Shown here in pieces: positions 26,401 to 37,422 of a stretch of DNA of 64,000 nucleotides. Position 1 is the first letter of the stretch. Every line of letters starts with the position of its first letter. The notes under the pieces are model-generated. The model had not been told where the DNA came from, ran no database searches, and was given only the letters and a program-made list of their open reading frames with translations. This DNA is from Typha latifolia (taxonomy: Eukaryota > Streptophyta > Magnoliopsida > Poales > Typhaceae), in NCBI GenBank assembly GCA_019914945.1, contig CM034104.1, positions 746,501-810,500 on the forward strand. The letters are read 5' to 3'. Both the position numbers and the translations under genes were made by a program.

Positions 26401-27003
26401 AGATATAAATCCTACCACATATACTTGTGAAATAATCAGAGCAATCGTTCACGAGATCATCAAAGCTTGGGACAAATCCTTGCAATCCAGAGGACTTCCC
26501 ATGGCCTTCATAGTCTATTCCATAGACTGCATAACCTGCACTAGCAAGTTTTGTTCCAGTGCCTCTCATCGAGATGCTGCACTCCATGGCGTATCCTAAA
26601 AATAAGCAACCATTGAGAAAAGATTCAAAGAGAAACAAGAAAGAAAAAGAAAAAAAGAGTTGCTATTAGGAATCATATTAGAATTCTTCTACCATGGCAC
26701 AGAAAGATGAGAGCTTTTGGGTCTCTGTTCGTAGGAATCCATCTACATGTGAAGAGCTTGAGTTCTCGCGAATTCGATATGACCTCCTGAAACCAAAAAG
26801 ATTCATCAATATCTATTCAGATTGCTTTTAAAAGGATTCAATTCAAATATAGATGAGTTCCCAATTCCTAACCTCTTCATACTTGAAGGCTTCAGTGCTC
26901 TTCCCCTGTAACAGAGACATGAACATAGCAACGCATATTAGAAACCCAAGATTTCAGAAGAGAAACAGAAGGATTGGTATAGTTTGTTAGAAGAACTTGC
27001 CAT
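25257..27003 (-). CDS. Monoacylglycerol lipase-like alpha/beta hydrolase, copy B
   Basis: Tandem paralog of copy A, 2.5 kb away on the same strand. Eight exons: 27003-27001 (only the ATG), 26905-26873, 26786-26693, 26595-26416, 26279-26149, 26052-25915, 25741-25643, 25553-25257; phases close to 324 aa. Triad Ser119 (GESMGGA), Asp239 (HGGDDIVTDP) and His269 (GMWHALTSGEP) fall at the same numbers as in copy A. The fourth coding exon equals copy A exons 4+5 fused. The first intron starts with GCAAGT, so a GC-AG intron is inferred; alternatively, translation could start at in-frame ATGs just before exon 2 (MFMSLLQGKST). The C-terminal tail is divergent (ends VEEKATS). A TATA-like element lies at 27099-27106. 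Confidence 0.87.
26321..26398. repeat. Compound (TA)n(GA)n microsatellite in MAGL-B intron
   Basis: TA run followed by about 23 GA units (26352-26398), occupying much of a 136-nt intron. In the transcribed strand the GA part becomes a CT tract close to the donor site. Confidence 0.9.
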
Positions 27004-29471
27004 GATCGAAAGATTTGGACGAAAAAAAGTGATGGGAGACAAAGAGGAGTAGAAAGGTTTCAGAATTTAGATAGACGGAAGGAGGAGGAAGAAGGTAGCT
27101 TATATACGGTTGGATTTATTATGACCGAGTTGGCATGAGCTGATCGGTCGCCGTCAACGGGGGGATGCGAGTCAAACTTCCTCATGTCCTTGGACGTGTG
27201 AAATCGTCTAATTGGTGCGGTGCACGTTTGACCAAAAGGAGAAACGGGTACTTGGCCGCCCCTGATTAGCGAGATGTAGCAAATTCCTGCAGGCGGGTTT
27301 GCGGACGATGTTTGCGATGCCAACGTCAACTAAGCAATAAACGGCTTTACTTTTAGGCGTGAAATTATTCAAAAGGTCCCGATCTTTCTCTTTATTATTA
27401 TTAACACCCTAGTGTTATATAAGTAAATAAAAGCTATATAATATTTTTTTTCTTGATGCTAAAGTATTATCCAACATGATGTAATTTTTTATGTTTAAAA
27501 TAGAATTAAATTTTTATTTAAGCCCATGATAATATTTTAAATATCTATTTCATTAAATTTTCATTGTTATTATAATTGACTTAGAGAAATTATATACATA
27601 TTTATTTCTATTCCTGAGGAAATGAGATAATTATTTCAGTTTATAAAAATACTCTTATATTTTGATTTTTTTTAAAAAAAAAATCTTTTTTCAATCTACG
27701 GCATCTAAGGGTGATTAATTCATTTAAATAATATGGACCAGATGCGAAAGTACGTCACCCAACGCCTTCACTATGATTTGTCGTTAAAAGGGTTTGACTT
27801 TGAAGCTAAACAAAGTTAAGGACGTGGATTACGTTAGGCTACCGCCATTTCCCTTTTCTATTTCTCCCTCCCTCGCCATTAATGGCCTCAACAAACCCAA
27901 CAGTTCCCATTCCAATCTAGAAGACTAAGTGGACAAAATTTAAAAGGAAAAGCTCCTTTTTTATTAAAATGAAAAGTAAACGCACACAATTTATTTTTTA
28001 ACAACTTAAAATATTTACATTCGCTATGCAATAATTTAACCGCTAATTAAAATAAAAATATTATAAATAATTACACTAAGATTCTATAAACTGTTAATTT
28101 TCACGCATTCTAAGATTTTATTAATAGCTTTCCACGTGGGAAGACGTAAGCCAAGAACGTGTCCAGCAGTCCAGCTGCATGAGCCACTCACAGGACTCAC
28201 GTGGGATTTCTGTCGTGTAGCCACGTGTTCCAATTATACACGTTCTCGAAGTTTTCGTGCGGCGGGCCGAACAGGCTACAGAAATCTCGTAGGCGTAAGC
28301 CCAAGAAACTTAGCTTTGGGCTGGGCCAAGTTAGGCTAAATAGGCTTTTTTAATAGTGGACAAACTTTTTAATGTTTAATTACACCTTAACCTCATTAAG
28401 TCTAACTATTATCAATATATATATATATATATATATATATGCATACATAAATTCAATAATTGATCTGCAAGGATAGGAGCAAAGGTTAATCTAAGTCATT
28501 TGGTTGCCATAAAAAGATGCACCCTTCTTTGTTCTTTTCCCAGGATATCAGGAAATGTTACAAAAGTTACATCAGATGTATGTCATGAAAATAACACATG
28601 CATCTACTATGTAATCAAGGCATATACTTTAACCCAAAAGAAAACAATTAAGGCATATAATATAGATATACCTAAACCTATATTAATATTTATATTCCAT
28701 GTTCTAAGCCCACTAGACTTCCTAAGTGCTCAACATCATGAATGAGGTAGGCTAACACTTTTCACTTTGGATCTAATCTTGTCACATCTTTCACTGACAT
28801 GCTCACTTAGTTTAAGGTTCATTTGTCTCCACCTGGACAACTCCCTTTAACTTGTTATACTTTAGACTTTAGAGGCAAGGAATGAGCGTGGCTTTGAGTG
28901 GATTGATCGAGTTCTTGATCATTTGTAGTTAGTTAGTTAGTATTTCCCCCCATTGCTTTAATGCAAGCTTTGAGTGCAATATTATATCAACTGTGGTGGT
29001 TAAGCATATCTGCTGTGTTGCATACTTCCTTGGCCCATGAATGCAATGTTTAGTTTTTAATATAGGTATCTCTGAGACATAATTAACTCCATAGTAGAAA
29101 GTTATCATGCAAATAAGAAATTTTAACTCTCTTACTGGAACTAGGCAATGCGGTGATGGCAAGCGAGTTGATTGAAACAAGCAATAGTGGCCCTACTCAT
29201 CCTCCACTTAAGAGTTGCTTCTTGTTGGCTACTCAACTAAAGCAATTCAGGCTACTGTTTGATGATTCGTAGCTTTAAAGTTATAGTGACCAACTAAAGA
29301 TTTAATCTGGTAGACAATTGCAGCGTCTGCAGTGTCTGAATCCCAATTAATTTCATGGTTGAGAGACTTGAAATTTATATTCTGAAAGAGAATTTAACAG
29401 AGGAAATGGAACTTAGTGTGAGCTTTAATCCATTAATGAAAACATAACAAAAGCTCAAGATTGAGAGCATT
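27004..29471. other. Intergenic region upstream of MAGL-B
   Basis: No gene supported. It includes the MAGL-B promoter (TATA at 27099-27106), a CACGTG cluster (28133-28227), a TA microsatellite (about 28417-28441) and MAKR 3' flank. The frames at 28136-28339 and 28500-28745 have no recognisable content. Confidence 0.6.
28133..28227. promoter_or_regulatory. Cluster of three CACGTG G-boxes
   Basis: Palindromic CACGTG at 28133-28138, 28198-28203 and 28222-28227, plus an ACGTG core near 28158. G-boxes/ABREs bind bZIP and bHLH factors. The cluster lies 1.1 kb upstream of MAGL-B and 1.2 kb downstream of the MAKR stop, so its target gene is uncertain. Confidence 0.45.
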
Positions 29472-30338
29472 CTAAAAATCCTCTGGCTTCTCACACTCTG
29501 CAGCAATCCTAGTAGCCGAGATGAAACAGAGGCCAACATCACTCACACTCTTCCTCACCGAAGGCAGCTGCTGCTGTGACTTCTTGCAGTAAGCTATCAT
29601 CCCCTGAATCGAATTCTCCAGCTCCGAGTTGGCGCTGCTACTCCTCTTCAACGCCGGCGTGGTACTCGACCCGTTCGAGCTCGCACTGGAGAAGGAGGAG
29701 GAGTTGGAAGAGGAGCACGACGTCGTCGCCGAATGCCGCACGAAGGCACTCGAAAAGGACCTCCTTTGCCCGCCACCGTCTTCGTCTTTGCTCTGGATTT
29801 GCCCAAATGGGTTCTTCTTCTTTGCGAACTCCGTCGCCTCAGAGCACCCGGTTTTGGTGAACAGAGACTTGAAGTAAGCCTTCGAGGCCTTGAGCTTGAG
29901 ACCCAAGCTGGATTGCTTGATGAACGTAAGCTTCTTCGACCACGGCTTCTTCTTCCTCTTCTGCGACTCCACGACGAGCTCCTCGGCGCACTCGTAGAAG
30001 TAGTCCTCCGGGTTCAGCTCGCCGCTCACGTAGCAAGAAGTCGCGGGAGAGACGTTGCAGGATTGGAACGGCGTAGTGTTTGTCGTGAAGCTCTGCTCGA
30101 GCTTCTCCACCATCTGCAATCGCGGGGGGAGGTGCAGTGGGAGGAGCTTCCCTTTGTAGAAGAGCTCGTCGGCCGGCGAAGCGGCGGGCTCCCTCTGGAG
30201 CGGCGAAGACATGTGGAATTCGAACTCTCTTTGGTGGGGAGGACACGGGAAGGTGGTAGAGCTACTGAGGTCCATGTCTATGTACTCTTCTTCCATTAGT
30301 TGGTCAGGTAGAGGAGTAGTCTTTGCCATAGTAGACAA
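29472..30338 (-). CDS. Membrane-associated kinase regulator (MAKR/BKI1-like)
   Basis: Single-exon gene, 288 aa. Features: N-terminal EEEYIDMDLSS acidic motif, a SPADELFYKGKLLPLHLPPRL segment (the family's FxGKLLPLHLPPR-type motif), a Lys-rich block KRKKKPWSKKLTFIKQS (about 127-143) suited to binding acidic plasma-membrane lipids, a Ser-rich linker, and the C-terminal SIQGMIAYCKKSQQ motif used by BKI1/MAKR proteins to bind receptor kinases. Family members inhibit or modulate BRI1-type and other LRR receptor kinases; MAKR4 acts in lateral-root spacing. Start may be 30338 or 30296 (MEEEYIDM); both are in frame. GC-rich coding, no intron. Confidence 0.88.
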   Translation of the reverse strand: MSTMAKTTPLPDQLMEEEYIDMDLSSSTTFPCPPHQREFEFHMSSPLQREPAASPADELFYKGKLLPLHLPPRLQMVEKLEQSFTTNTTPFQSCNVSPATSCYVSGELNPEDYFYECAEELVVESQKRKKKPWSKKLTFIKQSSLGLKLKASKAYFKSLFTKTGCSEATEFAKKKNPFGQIQSKDEDGGGQRRSFSSAFVRHSATTSCSSSNSSSFSSASSNGSSTTPALKRSSSANSELENSIQGMIAYCKKSQQQLPSVRKSVSDVGLCFISATRIAAECEKPEDF

Positions 30339-32655
30339 GTGATGTTATGTCTTCTTGTCTCCTTGGTGGGTTTTGAGTGTCTGGTTTGGTAGTGGTACTG
30401 ATAGTGGTGATGGTGGTCTTTAGTAGGGGGGAGAAGAGGAGGGGACTTTGGCATTCCTTTAAAGCAAGGAATGAGCTAAGAAAACTAGGGAGAGTTGTAC
30501 TAAAGGATGTCTTAGAATTTAGAAAGGATCAAAAAATGCATATCTTTCTAAACTATATTGTTTGTTTATATAGTTTATCCTCTTCTAAAAAGCTAACCAA
30601 TGATCAAAATTCCTTAATGGTAGAAAGATTTTTTATTTTTTTAAAAAAAACTCTTATTCTTTTTGGTATATATTTTATATTAATTGAGTATATGTAAAGA
30701 AAAATCTAAAAAATCATTAAACTAAGGCAGAAGACCCCACAAATGCTCTTAATGATCTTCTGTTTTTTTTTTGGTCTCATTCTGATCTCTCTCCATCTCA
30801 TCACACTTACCAATGTAGCGTTTAGTTACTCCTAGCTTTGTTATTCCAATGAGCTATCCCTTTCCCATGGTACTCTCTTATCAAGGTTACTCTTAGTATG
30901 GGATTATGTAGTCAGGAGCATTAAGTGTAAGAGGTCAATCAATATCTACTTTTTGAATTTGAAAGGAGCTCATAACCCAATACCTACGCAAAGACTTGTT
31001 AAAACTATAGAGCTTTTTTAATGAGTTAGTGACTTTGATAGCAACATTACAAGTTCCTTATATATATATATAAATTAGATAATTTAATTAACTTTAATTT
31101 CTTCATAAAATAAGTCTAATGGATCCGATCGGCTAAGATTATTCTATGTTTTGGTTGATCTAGTAGGCTAAGCAATCGATGTTGTCCCTTCCTTTTAGGG
31201 AAACTATAAGTTTAATCTCGACCGTTCGCATGAGGTTCTAAAGGGGATTAGGTACAAAAGAAGTCTCCAATATCTTTTTAGCAAATAATTGATCTTGAAA
31301 TAGGTGTCGAGTAGACTGGCTTTGGATTGGGCTAATTGGTAGTGTCCCGTGACCAGGCTTGAGGACTGACTAAATCCGACAGTTTGTGGTGGATGGCAAA
31401 AGAAAGAAAGAAAGAAAGCCATTCGAAGCTCGAGGCATGCTCCTTTTTTTTTTTGCCTTGTTCCAAACGTTGGAATCCATGACTTACAAAGTTGAAAGCT
31501 ATCTATAACAGCAGGTCTTCTCTAGAGATTATTTATTTATTGAAAGGTGGAGGAAATTTTTTTTTTTAAAAAACTCTACTTCATTTTTTTTTAATTCAGA
31601 TATTTTATTGAACTTTTTTTAAATCATGTGTTTTAGTATGACGCGCAATTAATTTGAGGAAGATTTATTAGTTCAGTAAGTAATTATTAATCTTGCACAT
31701 TATTTTTTTTAACAATTATATTATCTTAATATTTTATTAAGTAAAAAACATGTATATTCTTAACTGAGAGTAATGTATATATATCAAAATAAGGGTATTG
31801 ATGTCTTTTAAAATTAACTTGATGAAAATTTAATTACATTTTATCTGTTTGATTCTTTTTTATTATTTACATGTATCTCTTATTAGTTTAAGATTGATTT
31901 AAATTAAATTTTAATAGATAGAGATAGAGAATTATATTTAAATTAAAGTTTATATTAAATAATTATATAATTAATATATAATTATATTTAAGAGAGAAAT
32001 CTTAACGGAAGAAAAGAATATGTAGAGTGCTTCTTCTGTACAGTAAAGATAATTATTTATCAATCTAAAAATCTAACTGTTAAGATCTTCAAGAGTATAA
32101 TATAAACATTGAGAAGTTAGGCACACGTAATTAAATATTTTTGACTAATATTTTTTTTTTACGTAACGTGGTTTTGAATCGATATCACTTTTACCGAGTA
32201 TCAAAATAAATATTATGGCCGTCGTATTAAGATTATAAATTTTAACTAGCCATTGATGTATTTGCCTTTGTATATACAATATATATAGCTTTGAAAAAGT
32301 CGCAGCAAGTTCCTACCACTCGGTTTGCAAATAATCCGGTCTTAAACCAAACTGATAGGATCAATGGTCAGATCTAACGAATGGCTGAGATCAGTCCAGT
32401 AAACAATCCCTTTCTCTTTCTCCCTCCATCGCTTCAATCAGAGTCCCCTCACCTCACTTTCACCAATCTCAAGTAAATCGAACGGTCCAAAACCCCCATC
32501 ACGATCTTCCACACGCGCCGAAGAAAAAGCTCATCCCAGCGACCCGCATCCCCAAGTCTACCCCTCTTCCTTCTCCATCTCAGATCTCATCGCCGCCGCC
32601 ACTGCCACCACCACCCGACACTACCACCGCCGCCCAGATCCGAGATCTGGTCACC
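30339..32655. other. Intergenic, contains dispersed repeat copy 2
   Basis: AT-rich spacer between divergent MAKR and 7TM genes. It has AAAG repeats (about 31396-31420), repeat copy 2 (31688-32268) and a C-rich 5' leader of the 7TM gene from about 32400. No gene recognised. Confidence 0.6.
31688..32268 (+). repeat. Dispersed repeat, copy 2 (~0.6 kb)
   Basis: Partner of 23126-23732, same orientation, 8.5 kb away. Similarity runs over essentially the full length, with more divergence near the 3' end (ccggtaccgg palindromes of copy 1 are degenerate here). Confidence 0.85.
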
Positions 32656-33987
32656 ATGGGTAAGATCACCCCCTTCTCCTTCCTCCTCCCCTTCGTCATC
32701 CTCCTCTCCTACCTCTCCCCCTCCTCCGCCGAGATCAAAACCCTAACCATCTCCTCCGACTCCCGCACCTTGATCCTCTTCGAGAAGTTCGGCTTCACCC
32801 CTCGCGGCGTCGTCTCCATCTCACTCTCCTCCGTCTCCGTCACCTCTTCCCTCTCCATCGACCCCTCCCACCTCGGCTTCTTTCTCCTCTCCGACGAGTC
32901 CCTCCTCCAAGCTGCCTACGCCTCCGAGCAGCAGCAGCAGCAGAACGTACCCGGGTGCGTCCTTGAATCCCCCTTCGTGAAGCGCCTCTTCTACTTCACC
33001 GACCTCTCCCCTCCCCCTTCCGCCTCCTACAACCACAGCTTCCCCATCACGCACCCCGATGAGTACAGCCTCTTCTTTGCCAACTGCGCCCCCCAAACCC
33101 AAGTCTCCATGGAGGTCCGAACCGAGATGTACAATTCTAACCCCGACGGATCGAAGGATTACCTCTCTGTCGGCCAGTCTCCGGTCCCTTCGATCTACTA
33201 CACCTTCGCCTTCACCTATGTCGTCTTCTTCGGCGTCTGGATCTACCTGACCTTGATCAAGCACCGGCTCAACAGCCACCGGATCCACCACCTCATGTCT
33301 TGCCTCATCCTGATCCGATCCCTCTACTTGATCTGCGCCGCCGAGGACCAGCACTTCATCCGCGTCACCGGCACGCCGCACGGATGGGACGTGCTCTTCT
33401 ACGTTTTCCAGCTCCTCAAGGGGGTCCTCCTCTTCGCCGTCATTGTCCTCGTCGGCACCGGCTGGTCCTTCTTGAAACCTTTCCTCCAGGAGAAGGAGAA
33501 AAAGGTGCTCATGGTCGTGATCCCCCTCCAAGTGATCGCCAACATCGCCTCCGTCGTGATTGGCGAGAACGGACCGTTCATCCGTGACTGGGTCACGTGG
33601 AACCAGATCTTCCTCCTAATCGACGTTGCATGCTGCTGCGCGGTCTTGTTCCCCATCATATGGTCCATCCGATCTCTCAGGGAGACGTCAAAGACCGATG
33701 GCAAGGCAGCCAAGAATCTCGCAAAGCTCACTCTTTTCCGCCAATTTTATATCGTGGTGATCGGATACTTGTACTTTACGAGGATTATTGTGTACGCACT
33801 TAGGACGATCGCGTCGTACAAGTACCGGTGGGTGAGCGTGGCTGCCGAGGAGATGGCGACGCTTGCATTTTATCTTGTGATGTTTTATATGTTCAGGCCG
33901 GTCGAGAGGAACCAATACTTTGTGCTGGATGATGATGAGGAGGAGGCGGCAGAAGCGGCACTGCGGGAGGAAGAGTTTGAGCTCTAG
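32656..33987 (+). CDS. GOST/GPR107-type seven-transmembrane protein (CAND6/7-like)
   Basis: Intronless, 443 aa. A signal peptide (residues 1-25, FLLPFVILLSYLSPSSA) is followed by a luminal ectodomain (about 26-180) with two Cys (VPGCVLES, FANCAP). Seven hydrophobic segments follow, beginning at YYTFAFTYVVFFGVWIYLTL and including RIHHLMSCLILIRSLYL, GWDVLFYVFQLLKGVLLFA and LAFYLVMFYMFRPVERNQYF. The tail is highly acidic (DDDEEEAAEAALREEEFEL). This order is typical of the lung-7TM/GOST family; Arabidopsis members CAND6/CAND7 were proposed as candidate GPCRs, while animal GPR107/TMEM87 act in the Golgi/endosomal system. GPCR activity is not established by sequence. Coding is very C-rich at the 5' end, with GC falling toward the 3' end. 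Confidence 0.9.
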   Translation: MGKITPFSFLLPFVILLSYLSPSSAEIKTLTISSDSRTLILFEKFGFTPRGVVSISLSSVSVTSSLSIDPSHLGFFLLSDESLLQAAYASEQQQQQNVPGCVLESPFVKRLFYFTDLSPPPSASYNHSFPITHPDEYSLFFANCAPQTQVSMEVRTEMYNSNPDGSKDYLSVGQSPVPSIYYTFAFTYVVFFGVWIYLTLIKHRLNSHRIHHLMSCLILIRSLYLICAAEDQHFIRVTGTPHGWDVLFYVFQLLKGVLLFAVIVLVGTGWSFLKPFLQEKEKKVLMVVIPLQVIANIASVVIGENGPFIRDWVTWNQIFLLIDVACCCAVLFPIIWSIRSLRETSKTDGKAAKNLAKLTLFRQFYIVVIGYLYFTRIIVYALRTIASYKYRWVSVAAEEMATLAFYLVMFYMFRPVERNQYFVLDDDEEEAAEAALREEEFEL

Positions 33988-36900
33988 AATGGAACAGATC
34001 TGGTGTGCTTCTATGATGCTATATGTTTTTACTTGTGTTGCTCCTACAGTAGTAAAATTTTAGTATTAGTTTCTATACAATCTGTCGAACTTTGTTACCT
34101 TTTTGAGCTATTGTGGATGAAATTTGATACGTGAACTACGTTCTTGAGTACTATGATAATTCAAATATTGTTGCATTTTTTAATCTGTACTTCTTCAGCC
34201 TCATTTGATCTGCTTCTCTTGATTATCCTGTTATGTGATAGTTTGGAACTCATGAGCTTCTAATAATTAATATATTATTCATATGGAGTGAGACCAGTTG
34301 GAATGGATTAATTCCGAAGGCCATTGCGATACATGATAATAGTCATCTGATGCAACACATGGTAGAAGACCAAGAAAGTACTTGAATAATTGCATTCATG
34401 GCACTATATTACTCCTTATCTCCTTTTTCTCATTGATTGTAAGCATGAATTTTCTTCTTCATTGGCATGATTCTTGGTTCCAAGGAATGTATGAGCTTAT
34501 ATGTTTTACGTGAAATACCTGTTTGAGGTTGTAAAATGTTGATGGTAAATTTATAGCTTTATCATAATAAGGTGGAAGAACTACTCGTAAGTAACGAAGG
34601 ATGCATTCACCTTTCTTTTTTATCAGATCGAGTCAGTTTTAATCTTAGACTAAACACTCATTTCGATGCCGGAATTTGGTTTTCAGTGAATCAAATTAAA
34701 AGCTGATTAAATTGGGTGAAAGATTCTGCAAGCTTAATTGAATGATTTTCTATATTGGATTGAGGAAATGAAGAACTTTATTTGGCGTCCTAACAATTTG
34801 CTGGAAGTGACTTATTCAACTAGGGAAGATATAGATTTTCTGTAGCTACCTTTGGATTGTAAAATACCCTCTTTAACCATACAGTTGGAAGAACCCCTAA
34901 CCTCTCCTGTGTATGGGTTAGTTTCAATGGAAAGTTGTATATAAGAGCCTGCCTGACTTTGTAAAGTTCCATAGAGATCTTTTGGCATCCAAAGGATGCC
35001 TTATTCCTTTTTGTTACTTGGAAGTGACCTTTTGATCTAAATAGTGTCTTTTTCGGTATTTGGTTGGCATTTGGCTATGTAAGGTTGATATATTTCTGTC
35101 TACTATGATAAATCTAAATCCCATTACTATGGAGAAGCTATAATATAGATTGTTAGACCACTGAGCAGTAGCACTATGAAAATTTTCAGTATAAATGCCA
35201 TAATGTGTTAGCAGAAGTTTATACTGTATCATTTGAAGTTTCTGTATGAATGTAAAGAAATTTCCTTTAAATGAATCGTACCTGAGAAATGGCTAATGTT
35301 CTGTATACTGAATGAGTTGCAGCATTTTGCTTTTGGGATTGTGAAATTATTTGTTTTACTCCATTGTTGTAGTCATAACTTATAAAATGCCATCCGGTTA
35401 TGAAGTAAGTTTGACACCAAATTATTGAAGAGCGAGCAAGATGTAAGTTGGCATGGTTGGAATTATGACAAATCACTAGTAAACTACACTAAAGCAGGGA
35501 CATACTTCAAGATGTCACAAGCCGTAGCGACTCAGTTCAATATTTTTGTTACTTTTATAATGACTTATTACAACAGAGCAGTTACTTTTATAATGGTGAT
35601 TGGTTTTGAAATTGTTGAAAGGTTCCAAAGGTTGTAATGGTCAAGTTTCTGATTGATTGACTAATGTTAGCTGTGAAAGAAGTAGTGAATATAACTAATT
35701 ACAGGTTATAGAAGCAGCAGCAGCAGAAGATGACAGATAATATCATGACTAACATATTACAACTAGAGTGTAATTTCAATTGGTACTTGATGTAGATGTG
35801 TTGTCTATTGCAGAAAATTGCTTGAAATTAGATTGTCACATCTAATGCAGTGCTGATGCATTTCTAACTGGAGTGCAGGTTAGTGAAATTGAGATATTTA
35901 GATAAGTTACAAGCCAATTTCAGCGGCCTTTTTTATCTGCTAATGATACGATGCTTAACATTCTCTAGTGAGCACCTTAGTTGAAAGTTTGGTGACTATT
36001 GCTATCACATTGTTTCTGTGTCCATTGTGATTAGCTCTCGACATTTATTCAGTCAAAATATTCGTTGCATTTCGTATTTTACTTTCTGCTATTTAGCACA
36101 TGTGAATATATGAGTCGGTAGGGAAATGTGTAGCCAATTTGAAATTTGCTCTCTTCCTGCCGCCTTTTTGTCCTTTTGTTGTGCTCATCCCTGCTTTATT
36201 TCTGTTTCCTTAGAGGAAAAATCTGAAATCAAAGGTTAAAAGTTAGATGAGCTGCCGTTTTTATGTAGACTAAGCTGATCATATTAAACTTGAGGAGTTC
36301 TCGTGTGTTTTAAGCTGATCTGCAGTGAGACAAAGCTGATCAGCAACAGGTGATGCACAAATTATTCCTCATCTGTTTGCTCTTCTCATTTGCTACTCGT
36401 CTGATTACTGCAGTCAATGCATTAATTCTACTATTCCAGGCCACCTCACTTTACTTGTAAACTAGTATTCGTCAGTCATCAATTGATTCTTAGGGTTTCC
36501 AGTTTGCATTTTTCTACATTTGTGCGTTCTAATCGTGTGGATAATGTCAGCCAAAAAGATGGAAACTTTAAACTTCATCCTCTTCTTTTCTCCTTTTTTT
36601 TTAGGTAAAATAGTTCAAACTATTAATTGCTTTCAAAATGCCAAAGCAGGTTACCCGTTAAAAGTCCATTGTCTACAATGCCATAACTCTGTCGAGGATA
36701 TTATATAACTACAGAGTATATTTACTATATCCAACCCATCTGCCAGGGAGAAGTCTTAAATAATCTCCAGGTTTAGTTCGTTGTCACCCTCGCCAAGATA
36801 TAAATGCGACGTTGTCCACCACCTAATCACCTATGCCTCCACAACCAAACCTTTCTCGTGGGGACTGACTGGTAGATCGAGGTGCCACCTTTGGAGCCAA

Positions 36901-37422
36901 TTGAAATCTCACATGCCCACACCTACTCACCACCACCACCAAGTATCAACCTTCCTATTTGCCCTCGTTTTTGTCCTAAATTTATCCAACACCACATCCC
37001 ATCATCACACGAATAATACATTCATAAATGGTGTTTACTGTTAGCAATTGCTGCATTAATTATCATAATTAAACTACGGGCAGATTCAAAGATAAAAATT
37101 ATCGACAACTATTAAAGAAGGATTTATTTTATTTATAGTTCCTTATATAATAACAATTATAAATAGTCTGTTAAAAGTTAACTATAATGATAAAATTTTA
37201 AAAGAGTTAAGATATCAGTATCGACGTCAGGAAAATGCCACTAGTTACTAAGTGGGCATTGTCGTAATATACCCAAAAGAAAGGGGTAGTCGATCCTTAT
37301 GGTTTGCAGTTTGCACCGCCACCGTCGCGTCTATTTATGCCGCATCGTCTCGATAGAAGAAAGGAGAGAAAAAAAGGAAGAAGAAAATTTAAGAGAGAAG
37401 AGGAGGAAAAGGAAAAAGAAGA
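33988..37422. other. Long intergenic region
   Basis: 3' flank of the 7TM gene, then AT-rich spacer with no recognised coding or RNA gene. The CHI leader and a TATA-like CTATTTATG (37331-37339) are at the right end. Confidence 0.6.

Noticed and set aside
29733..30299. 188-aa plus-strand frame opposite the MAKR gene
   Set aside because: The minus strand encodes a clear MAKR protein; the GC-rich complement is open by composition.
32821..33531. 236-aa acidic minus-strand frame
   Set aside because: Antisense shadow of the C-rich 7TM coding sequence; Glu/Asp/Val-rich composition is an artefact.
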